64,000 nucleotides of DNA from Arsenophonus sp052174535 (GTDB taxonomy: Bacteria; Pseudomonadota; Gammaproteobacteria; Enterobacterales; Enterobacteriaceae). The stretch is from the NCBI GenBank assembly GCA_052174535.1, contig JBQMRQ010000048.1:1-64000 (forward strand). Reading direction: 5' to 3'. Below are positions 53,701 through 63,475 of this stretch, piece after piece; the first letter of the stretch is position 1; each line of letters begins with the position of its first letter. Position numbers and translations under genes: made by a program. Below the pieces are notes generated by a model. The model was not told the origin of the DNA and searched no databases. It saw only the letters and a program-made list of their open reading frames with translations.

Positions 53701-54954
53701 CGAACCAAGGAAAACTATAAAGTTCCTTATGGTGCACACCTTAATAAAGATGATGATGTTAATGGTGGTGAAACCATTGCTAACTGGGATCCACATACCA
53801 TGCCGATTATCAGTGAAGTTACGGGTATTATTCGTTTCTCTGATATGGCAGATGGGCAATCTATTATACGTCAGACAGACGAAATAACAGGTTTGTCATC
53901 AATTGTTATTCTTGATACAGCTGAGCGTGCTGCAGGTAGTAAAGATTTACGTCCTGCATTACGTGTTGTTGATACGAAAGGCAATGATGTATTAATTCCT
54001 GGTACTGATATGCCAGCACAATATTTCTTACCTGGTAAGGCAATTGTTCAATTGGATGATGGTACGGGAATTAATATTGGTGATACATTAGCTCGTATTC
54101 CACAAGAATCAGGTGGTACCAAGGATATTACCGGTGGCTTACCACGAGTTGCTGATCTATTTGAAGCACGTCGACCAAAAGAACCAGCTATTCTTGCTGA
54201 AATTAGCGGTATTATTTCTTTTGGTAAGGAAACTAAAGGTAAGCGTCGTCTAGTAATTACACCGATAGATGATAATGAATCATATGAAGAAATGATCCCT
54301 AAATGGCGTCAACTTAATGTTTTTGAAGGTGAGATAGTTGAGCGTGGTGATGTAATTTCTGATGGTCCGGAATCACCACATGATATTTTACGTTTACGTG
54401 GAGCACATGCTGTTGCTCGTTATATCACAAACGAAGTCCAAGAAGTTTATCGTCTACAAGGAGTTAAAATTAACGATAAACATATTGAAGTTATCGTTCG
54501 TCAGATGTTACGTAAAGTAACCATTGTTGATGTTGGTAGCTCTGAATTCTTGGAAGGTGAACAAGTAGAGTACGCTCGTGTTAAAATAGCGAACCGTAAA
54601 TTAAAGCAAGAAGATAAAGTACCTGCCACCTTTAGTCGTCATCTTCTAGGTATTACCAAAGCATCTTTGGCAACAGAGTCCTTTATCTCAGCAGCGTCAT
54701 TTCAGGAAACAACACGTGTTCTTACTGAAGCTGCAGTTGCTGGGAAACGTGATGAACTTCGTGGTTTAAAGGAGAACGTAATTGTTGGCCGCTTAATTCC
54801 TGCCGGTACAGGCTATGCATATCACCAAGATCGAATGCGTCGTCGTCATATAGTTAATGAACCTATTGAGTTATCACAAGTTAGCGCTGATGAAGCAACG
54901 GCTAATTTGGCAGAATTGTTAAATGCGGGTTTTGGTAACCTAGATCATGAATAA
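50734..54954 (+). CDS. rpoC: RNA polymerase subunit beta prime
   Basis: The beta prime subunit carries the catalytic magnesium site of RNA polymerase. 1406 residues (1407 in E. coli). GTG start, as in E. coli (VKDLLKFLK). Visible: the N-terminal zinc ribbon [20 protein letters not shown] at about 70-88, the catalytic NADFDGD at about 458-464, the second zinc site with [13 protein letters not shown], and the trigger-loop region [12 protein letters not shown]. A 21-bp terminator follows. Confidence 0.99.
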   Translation: [1406 protein letters not shown]

Positions 54955-54960
54955 TGCGGA

Positions 54961-55007
54961 TTGAGATATAAAAATGCCCTCATTAAGAGGGCATTTTTAT
55001 ATCTCAA
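54961..55007 (+). terminator. rpoC terminator, 21-bp perfect stem
   Basis: Bases 54961-54981 pair exactly with 54987-55007 around an ATTAA loop; the stem centre is ATGCCCTC/GAGGGCAT, with a TTTTTAT run in the distal arm. It begins 6 bp after the rpoC stop. Full symmetry suggests it can stop transcription from either side. Confidence 0.93.
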
Positions 55008-55628
55008 TTATGAGAAAATTTGATAAATACACGCTATTATTTTATAACTCTATATATAGAGATTTTTACTTTTTTCTCAGTTTTCCAATTTAATAGCGTA
55101 AAAAATCATTTGATGCGGAAAGAAAAATATTTAATACATTAAAAAAATATAAAGAAAAGATATATCTTTCAAACTGTTCTACTGATCTAAACGCTTTAAT
55201 CTACTATAAATAAAATACCATGAACTTACTTGAATTTTTAGTTTAATATAGTTATACTATATTTAATATCATGTATAGTCTAAAATAACTGTTGTAAATG
55301 AATAATGTTATCTAATTTCTTGTTTTCTCTTATAAAACAAAGAGGTATAATTTTCACCGCATAGTAACTCCGATATATTTTGTAGGTCTTGATCTAAGAG
55401 TTATTAGAAATTTAATGCATAATAATCAGACTATGGTTCCACTCTGATACTTCCTATATTACATAATTAAAAATTATATTACTAATTACCAGAAATTGAA
55501 ATTTCTTTTTTAATTTATTAAAATCAATGTCTTATTTTTTATTCTCATGGTATCATATACTTACAATCTCTTATCTCTCATATCATAATGTATACATTAA
55601 CGATACTCTACTTTAAGAATTGATCTAA
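55008..55628. other. AT-rich spacer with an IS256-like right-end fragment
   Basis: No gene is visible. At 55398 to about 55460 there is an isolated inverted IS256-like right end (GAGTTATTAGAAATTTAATG, then a CCACTCTGATACTTC block) preceded by TTGATCTAA (55389-55397). The same nine bases directly precede the next right end at 55629. The rest is featureless. Confidence 0.5.
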
Positions 55629-56368
55629 AAGATATTAGCAAATTTTGCTGTATCACAATTGCACTACACTTTGATACTTTATAAATCTGTTCTCTATCCT
55701 TAAATTAAACATTATTTAATACAAGTATCAGAGTCAGGTTCCACTTATTAGATAATTTAGATTTTCTGAATAAACAAGAACATCTTAAGTAGTATTGAAG
55801 GGGTTGTTTTTGAACTACAGAGTTTTACCTGTTAACTTCATAACCTCACTGTCTCAAAATCAGATTCAATCAGATTCATTTTCTTATTGATACCCAATGC
55901 GCTAACTAGAGAACTCATAGAATGCTAGTAGTTCTTTTAATTACTTTCCATCATCCTTATCGATGGGATTATTTGCTGAAGATATTGCTAACGAATATCA
56001 AAGAGTTTATTAGCGGAATCGGACTCTCTGTTAGGCCAACCCTCCCGAAGATAATACTTAACTTTCGGTTGCATGTCTCTTTCAAGGAAGAGAAGAGAGC
56101 ACATTAGCTTATTTTATGTAGTCAACAGGGTTGCTCTGAGTGTCTCCAGAAATATCTTTGCCATTGCATTCCGAAGCTAAAGGTATAGCCTTTCCATAAG
56201 AAAAGCTGGGAGATATAGTTTAATTAGGCTCTTGAAGCCCATTAAAAAGTTTGGCCAAGTTTCATTTCTGATTCTTAATAAGGATTTTCGACTGTAACGA
56301 ACTTCTTATATTCATATTCAGTAAGGCTGATATAATCAGCAGGAAAAGGCAATCATCTTACCTAACAG
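55629..56368 (-). mobile_element. IS256-like 3' part, cut by another copy
   Basis: An inverted copy with right end AAGATATTAGCAAATTTTG. Only the C-terminal half (to about the middle of the transposase) remains; it stops where the direct copy at 56369 begins, and its other half does not reappear beyond that copy. The IESAF equivalent lies near 55862-55880. A 61-codon open stretch at 55922-56107 is not a gene. Confidence 0.75.
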
Positions 56369-57791
56369 GAGTTTATGGTCATTTCTAGTATATGGAGTTT
56401 CTGAATATCCTTGTATATTCTTCTGATTAATTTTATGAATTATTTCAATAATATATTTATAATATACCATGAAAGTCTATCCTATAGATATCTGCGAAAC
56501 TAGATATTACTCTGAATCCCTTTGCATGAACTTATTCGTAATGATGATAGGGCAACTGATAGGCATCGCCGCTTGATGCGTAGATCTTGAAACTATAATT
56601 GCGATAACCTGCTCAACGAGGCCTTGTAAAGGTGATCCTCATATAGGCTGTATACCATAATAATTATTTTCGCTGTAAACTAAACAGGCAGGCATTGGCG
56701 ATATTGAGATTAAAGTGCCTGAGATCAGGAATTACAGCAGTAATAAAGTATCCTTCAAAAGCTCGTTCCTGCCTTATCTGAAGCGTACAAAAAGCAGCAA
56801 TAGTTGTTACTATAGTTATGTATTTTGTAAGATATCTTCTACCAATAATTTCATAAAACCCTGATAAAAGGATTCTTGATAAAAAGAATATACTCTCTGA
56901 GTACCATCAAGCAGGCTGAAATAGGGAATACCTTCAGGGGGCCACACCGTTAGCAATTACATCTGCGTAATTTAAGTGATACACTTACATTTATTCATTT
57001 CTAGATGTCATATACCAGAGCTTCTCAGGTAAGCTAATTCTCTTTTGCTTGCTACTTATTATTGAGGTCGACATTGCGCATAGACGCAAGGAGCTTATTG
57101 CAGCTTAAGATATCTATCAAGAATTAGATCGAACTTAGCTAAACTTTTTAATAGCTGGCGAGCGCGTTCTTAAATGCATCTTCAAAGCTTGATATGGGGA
57201 TATAGTGCTTTGATTTTTAAAATTCAATAGTAAAGATATTCCTGGATATATAGTACAAACACTGTTGTGTACATAAAATAGCTAATCCACTGGTTTCACT
57301 TTCAAAAGGCATGCAACCGAAAGTCAAAACTTAAGCTGCAGGAGATTTTCGGCTAGCACAAAGATCTGTGATGTCGCTGATAAAGCCATTGATATTTTGT
57401 TGACAAGGTTCTTGGCGAAGGTTATATTCTTCAACAATGAAGAATCTATTGAAAGATTAAGAAGAATAGCTAGCATCCCTATGGATTCTTATCAGTGTAC
57501 TGTGGTATCAATAAGAATGACGAATCCAGATTAAATTGGGTTTTATGACAGTTAAGCTTACGAGTTGACGTACGAAGCACTGTTTACCTCAAGAAAACAA
57601 CCATTTCAATGGTGTTTCAGGTATTCTTGTCTGCTGATAAAACTAGAAACCAGATAATAAAATTGACCTTCTTACCATCTTGGTAAATAACATCTAATTT
57701 AAGGATGGAGAAGAGATTCACAAACCATTAGCCTATGATGGTACCCTGAACCATCATATACCAAATTACATATCAAATTTGCTAGTAACTC
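56369..57791 (+). mobile_element. IS256-like element, decayed copy
   Basis: A direct copy of about 1.42 kb. Left end GAGTTTATGGTCATTTCTAG, right end TATCAAATTTGCTAGTAACTC with a short duplication (ATACCAAATTACATATCAAA) just inside it. The closing NNI-FKDGEE segment is recognisable near 57685-57710. Stops and indels throughout. Confidence 0.8.
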
Positions 57792-58018
57792 TTATTTAAT
57801 GTAATAATTTTCTCCATAATTGCAACAGCCTTGACAGCTGGAAAGATGTAAGAGCATCTTCATAGTAGCCATATTTCTATTATATTTATATATTTATTGG
57901 CTTAATTAGTAATAATTGCATTCTATTTATAACCAATATTATCTATCATAATAAAAAAATCTCTAAAATAAATAGAGATATCAAATAACTTTTATTTTTA
58001 CATATAACTTTAAATATT

Positions 58019-58533
58019 ATATCAGTACTAAATATAGCACATTGTCCATATGAACGTCTTTGCAAAATTGTACAACTGGTAAAAAGTTAATACAAAAATA
58101 CAACGTATCGTAAATGATATATTTAAAACGATCCATGAAGAAGGAAGTAGGGGTTTAGTCGAAACATAGGGGTTAATATTCATTAAAGAATTATTTCTAT
58201 TGATGTTTTGGAATCTTGTAATGAAAATTACTACCTATAAATCCTGTTATCATAGAAATATCTGGTAAAACGAGAATTAAAGAAGGTTGCTTTCTATACC
58301 GGAAAAACGTACATTTCTCCATCATGCTAAATAAATCAAAATAAAAACCTTAAATATAAATAGTAATAATTTCAATTAGAAATTTAATGATCTACTTGCT
58401 ATCTCTATTCAATATGAAATTGATCATCTGAATAGCAAATTATTAATTGACTATCTTTCTGTATTAAAATGTCAACATATTAGGAAGAAAATTAAAAAAA
58501 TTTGAACGTCTAAAAACAAAAACAGCGAAATAG
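58019..58533 (+). pseudogene. def: Peptide deformylase, decayed
   Basis: Deformylase removes the formyl group from nascent proteins. The remnant has the full gene length (515 bp; 510 in E. coli). Relics: SVLNIAH at the start with ATG changed to ATA, ERLCKIVQLV, DIFKTIHEEGSRGL (family DMFETMYAEEGIGL), a KEGC piece (58283-58294) of the metal-binding EGCLSIPE motif with a frameshift just after the Cys, and QYEIDHLNSKL (58409-58441) where family HEMDH stood, so the first metal-ligand His is now Tyr. Several stops. It lies 34 bp before fmt, the usual def-fmt operon order. Confidence 0.93.
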
Positions 58534-58567
58534 TAACTTTTCTATTTTTTAATAAAAGGATCTTTAC

Positions 58568-59539
58568 GTGTCAAACTGTCTACGAATCATTTTTGCCGGC
58601 ACCCCAGATTTTGCAGCACATCATTTAGCTGCCTTGCTTACTATCAAGGATAAATACAAAATTGTTGGTGTTCTAACGCAACCTGATAAACTAGTTGGAA
58701 GAGGGAGAAAACTCACATCAAGCCCAGTAAAAACGCTAGCCGAAAAAAAAAATATTCCTATTTTTCAGCCAACAACTCTAAAAATAGCAGAAAGTCAGAA
58801 CTGGATTAAAAATCAACATGCCGATGTTATGGTTGTTGTTGCATATGGCCTAATTCTACCTGAAATTATATTAAATATGTTACCAATGGGCTGCCTTAAT
58901 GTTCATGGTTCACTACTACCTCGCTGGAGAGGCGCTGCACCAATTCAACGTTCAATTTTAGCTGGCGATAAAGAAACAGGTATTACAATTATGCAAATGG
59001 ATATTGGTCTAGATACAGGGGATGTGCTCTATAAAGTAAGTTGTCCAATTGAACTAAAAGATACTAGTGTAACACTGTATCAAAAACTTGCAAAACTTAG
59101 CCCTATTGCACTTCTGCATACTCTTAATTTACTCACTTCAGGTCAAGCAAAACCAAAAAAACAAAATAATACATTTGCTAACTATTCTGAAAAACTAAGT
59201 AAAGATGAAGCATTAATTGATTGGGCACTTTCGGCTGAACAAATTGAACGATGTATCCGAGCATTTAATCCTTGGCCAGTAAGTTACTTTATTATTGAAG
59301 ATCAATATATTAAAGTTTGGTATGCTGAAGTTATTTATTATGATATTGAAGCATTACCGGGAACAATTTTAAGTGCTGATAAAACAGGAATTAAAGTGGC
59401 AACTGCAAAAGGTATTTTAAATATCTTAAAAATACAACCAGCAGGTAAAAAAATAATGTTAGCTAGTGATTTTTTAAACTCGCGTCACGGGTGGTTTGTT
59501 CCTGGCAAGATAATAAATTCACTATTTCAACTAAATTAA
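58568..59539 (+). CDS. fmt: Methionyl-tRNA formyltransferase
   Basis: Fmt transfers a formyl group from 10-formyl-THF to initiator Met-tRNA. 323 residues (315 in E. coli). GTG start, as in E. coli, with AAGGA 8 bp upstream. Catalytic residues are in place: N111 and H113 in LNVHGSLLPRWRG, and D149 in DIGLDTGD. The C-terminal tRNA-binding domain is present (CIRAFNPWPVSYF). The frame is intact although def before it and rsmB after it are both dead. Confidence 0.97.
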   Translation: MSNCLRIIFAGTPDFAAHHLAALLTIKDKYKIVGVLTQPDKLVGRGRKLTSSPVKTLAEKKNIPIFQPTTLKIAESQNWIKNQHADVMVVVAYGLILPEIILNMLPMGCLNVHGSLLPRWRGAAPIQRSILAGDKETGITIMQMDIGLDTGDVLYKVSCPIELKDTSVTLYQKLAKLSPIALLHTLNLLTSGQAKPKKQNNTFANYSEKLSKDEALIDWALSAEQIERCIRAFNPWPVSYFIIEDQYIKVWYAEVIYYDIEALPGTILSADKTGIKVATAKGILNILKIQPAGKKIMLASDFLNSRHGWFVPGKIINSLFQLN

Positions 59540-59867
59540 AAATAATTTTTATCTAGCATTTATAATTAGTAGACAATTATTTTAATATAGATAAAAATCT
59601 AATCTTAGAAGAATTTGTATCTAAGTTATTTTTAATTTTATTAAATCAAAACAAATTATTAAGCACTATATTACAAACTGGAAAAATATATCAGATAAAG
59701 ATAAAATACTTTTATAATATAAGTGCTCAATTTTACTGTACTTAGAGAGTGTTACCATTATTGGTATAATTTATTCAAAAGTTAATAACTAAACTCTTAA
59801 AAAAAAGAACGCATTATTTATTATTTTAATATAATAGGAATTTACCAACTTTATTTTATTCATATTT

Positions 59868-61265
59868 TCGCAAAACTATATCAATGGCAACTATTTAAGA
59901 TATTATCATACTGATTAATTTTCGTGGATAATTTCAATAACAGAGAGATATGCATTATGAAATCTTAGTCCTGCAATATCTCTAAAACCAGATATTACCG
60001 TGATTCATTTCATGAATGCATCCATAATCCTACTAGGAAGCTGATAGCATTATTGTTTAAGAAGGAGCTTAAAGTTATTCTGCTCAAAGATGTTCAACAC
60101 CTTCTTGTCGACGAGTAGCTATACCAATCTACCCTAACGGTTCTTTACTACAGCAAAGAATACAAGATAAGTATTGGCAATATTGAGATTAAAGTACCAA
60201 AAGTTAAAGGGAGATTGCAAGCAGAAACAGAATTTATTTCAAAAGTTCATTGCTGCCGTCTTATTTAAAACGTGTAAAATAGCAAAGAATTTTTCCTATC
60301 ATTGCTGTTATACAAATATCCATCCGTGTTTTTCACTAAGCTCTGTAAGCGCGCGCTTTTTGATAAAAACATATGATTTCTCTGTAGGGAGAAACCCCAT
60401 TAGCAAACTGAAATAGGAATGACTTGAAGAGTACAGGCAATAATAGGCAGTTACGTAATTTACGAAATATGCCTAACGTTTATTTTTGGCCAATTGCATA
60501 TATTGTTTTTCAGGTAAGCTGATCGCTTTTATCTTCTGCTTATTATCAACGTCAGTGCAGATGGACATAATGGGCTCGTTGCACAAAAAATGCTTATTGA
60601 AAATTAGAAATTCACTGAGCTAAACTTCTTAATTGCCTAACAGCGTGTAGAGATTAATATATTTCCTAGATTTATCTACGGAAGACAGTGCTCTTAGTTT
60701 TTAGAATACAATACCAAAGATATTCCAGTGTACGCAGTATCAATGTTATTGGGTGTATAAAAATAAACAGCTAATGTGATAGCTTAACCCTACAAAGACA
60801 TCAAACACAGAAAGTTAAAGATGAGTTGCCAGAAGTTTGGCTAGCAGAGGAGAGTCGCAATTATACTAATAAAACCCTTGATGTTTTTTTACAAGGGTTT
60901 AAATAATATCCGACAACGATGAAAAGGCTCAAGAAAAGCGAGGAGAACGTCTGACATTCTATAAATTTATGTCAACGTATTGATCGTAAATAAGAGTAAC
61001 AAATTTAATTGAATCAATTTTTAACGATAGTGAAGCTATAAAACTGATGCGAGAAGAATTATCGAAGCACTGCGGTTCGAAAAACAACTCTTTCAATAGG
61101 TATTTAATCTACTCCATTTTATTCAAAAAAAACTAAAATCAGCTGATAGAATGTTACCCTTAACCATAGGTGGCAACAAGATCAAATGCAAGGATGGAGA
61201 ATAGGTTTGCAAAACGTCAGAACGGAACGTTATCCTGACCGTAATATTAGATTTATTGATAACTC
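59868..61265 (+). mobile_element. IS256-like element inside rsmB
   Basis: A direct copy, 1398 bp if the flanks TTCATATTT (59859-59867) and ATCATACTA (61266-61274) are an eroded target duplication (6 of 9 bases agree). The left end is badly eroded; the right end is TAGATTTATTGATAACTC. Landmarks: KVPKVKGRLQAETEF near 60194-60240 (transposase N-terminal RNA-like VPK-RGG segment) and NLIESIF near 61000-61025. Decayed. An 80-codon open piece at 60174-60416 is not a gene. Confidence 0.8.
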
Positions 61266-61745
61266 ATCATACTAAAACAGTCTCAATTTAAAGGCTTAGT
61301 TAAATAATTATTAAGATAATTTTAACGACAAAATAAATATTAAATATAAAAACCGATAATTATATAAATAATTTTATATATCATAAATGGCTATTAGAAA
61401 AAATTCAGTAGGTTTATTCTGCTCAATGAGCATAGATTATTGAAATCAATAATCAAAATTACCTATATGACTAAGAATAAATAAATTGTATCATTCTACT
61501 TATGATTATATAAGGCTATTAGCACAAGTAGGTATATATAGATACCAGTTTAAGTAATAATAGTAAATTCGCTATAAATTATAAAAACCATCTACGATTA
61601 ACCAATTACTAAACTTTAACCAAAGTTGAATTATTAACCCTTAAATTATAATATATCCTTCATCTTTGCGCAGCTCCTAAGGTAGTAAAATAATTTATAT
61701 ACTAGAACTTATTCTGAAAGCGGATGTTTTAACGGTTGTAAACTA

Positions 61746-62975
61746 GAGTTATTAGGAAATCTGATATATTACGGTCAGACTACCCATCTACTATAATGCT
61801 TTATAAATCTATTCTTCATACTTAAATTAAATATTATTTATCATCAGGGTGTTTTAGCAAATTAAATCTCCTTAACTGGTTTTAGCTTTTCTGAGCTCAT
61901 TGGAGTAAAATTTAGATGCTATAAATAGTTATTTTTTTTGAACTACAGTGCTTTGTGTGTCAGTTTCATATAGCCTTACTATTGCAAAACTCGATTCAAT
62001 TGGATTACTCGTTCTTATTGATGCCAAGTGCGCTGACGGGAGGGGCATTATAGAATGCCAGACGTTCTCCTCGCTTTTCTTGAGCCTTTTCATCGTTGTC
62101 GGATATTATTAAAACCCTTGTAAAAAAACATCAAGGGTTTTATTAGTAAAATTGCGACTCTCTGCTAGCCAAACTTCTGGCAATTCACCTTTAACTTTCT
62201 GTGTTTGATGTCTTTGTATGGTTAAACTAGCACATTAGCTGTTTATTTTTATACACCCAATAACATTGATACTGCGTACACTAGAATATCTTTGGTATTG
62301 TATTCTAAAAACTCTAATGGCACTATCTTCCATAATAAATCAGGAAATATGGTTAAGCAGTATAAAACGACTCGCGGCTATCTAGAAAAACGGCTAAGTT
62401 TTCTTGTAATTCTTAATAAGCATCTTTTCAGTGCAAGGAACGAACCCCCTTTTTATATAGATGCGCACTGACGTTGATAATGAGAAGCGGGTAAAAAGTG
62501 ATCAGGTTCCTGACAGGACGGCATAATGTTATTGGTAAAGAAATAAACGTAGGTGTATCACTTAAATTACGCAGCTACCATTACTGCACTCCTTCAAGCT
62601 ATTTCTATTTCAATCTGCTAATGGTCTTAAGACAAAAGATCCATGTGCTTTTCACTGAAAATCGCTAAGAGTTTAATAAAAATCACCAACGGATGATCAG
62701 TTGACCGTTCATCAATAAGGCAGAATTCAGCATGTTGTTGTAACTGTTGCTTCAAGTTGAGCTAATCCTCAATGGTGATGCTTATCAGATCCTAGTGCAA
62801 TTACCGATGAGTTCATACAAAGGATTAAAAGAGGGTATATCTGGTTTCACGAATATCTCTAGGAGAGACTTTTTCATAGCATATTATCTTTTATTTGTTA
62901 ATATCATCCAGGGAATCAATTAGCTGGATACAGCAGGATTTCTGAAACTTCATATATCAGAAATGAGAATAACTC
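61746..62975 (-). mobile_element. IS256-like element inside rsmB, inverted
   Basis: An inverted copy of 1230 bp with good ends (GAGTTATTAGGAAATCTG at 61746 and GAGAATAACTC at 62975) and an internal deletion relative to 1.39-kb copies. The flanks TGTAAACTA (61737-61745) and GATAAGTTA (62976-62984) agree at 5 of 9 bases, 7 of 9 if transitions are allowed, and the rsmB reading resumes across the site, which confirms insertion within the gene. Confidence 0.8.
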
Positions 62976-63475
62976 GATAAGTTATGAATAAAACGTATCT
63001 AAGAAAATCTTAATCGACTAAAATTACATGAAAGAGTTATTGTGGTGATGAACGTAGTAGATTAGTAGAATAGTTCTTGGATGCAAAATTTAATCTTCTA
63101 TTGCTAACTGATATTTATTCTATAAGAATAATCATTCATAAATATCCAAATATAAAATGGTTAAAAAAATCAATAGATATACATTAATTAGTTAAATTAC
63201 AATATGAGATTCTAAAATCTATCTGATATAGATCAATAAATAATGGCATTTTCTTGTTTATGCAACTTGCTCTATTTTACTGCATGAAATAAAGAACAAA
63301 TCCAGAAATTTCTTTTTCTTCATCCTGATGCTTCTTTAAATAAGAATATGGGAACTAGGACAACAATATTACCTACTCAAAATGGGAGGATATCGGTTTC
63401 TTTTATTCTTCTTTAATAAAATATTAACATTACTGTTTTAAATAACACTCAATCTAGCAGTAAAATAAAAATATA

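Larger units (their letters stand above)
59587..63427 (+). pseudogene. rsmB: 16S rRNA m5C967 methyltransferase RsmB, split by two IS
   Basis: RsmB (Fmu/Sun) methylates C967 of 16S rRNA. Three pieces remain around two IS256-like copies. 59587-59867: NLILEEF at the start (ATG now ATA), ISDKDKILL (family VSDKDKALL), RTHYLLF (family RTVHYLI). 61266-61745: QFKGLV, HKWLLEKIQ (family HPSWLLKRLQ), IIEINNQN (family IVEANNQ), LCAAP (family LCAAPGGKT), LKADVLTV. 62976-63427: HKYPNIKWLKK (family RRHPDIKWLRR), LVKLQYEIL, EDIGFFYSSLIK (family GDGFFYAKLIK). Stops fall in all parts. It lies between fmt and trkA as in E. coli. Confidence 0.87.

Noticed and set aside
53521..53859. 112-codon minus-strand frame in rpoC
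   Set aside because: Shadow of the intact rpoC frame.
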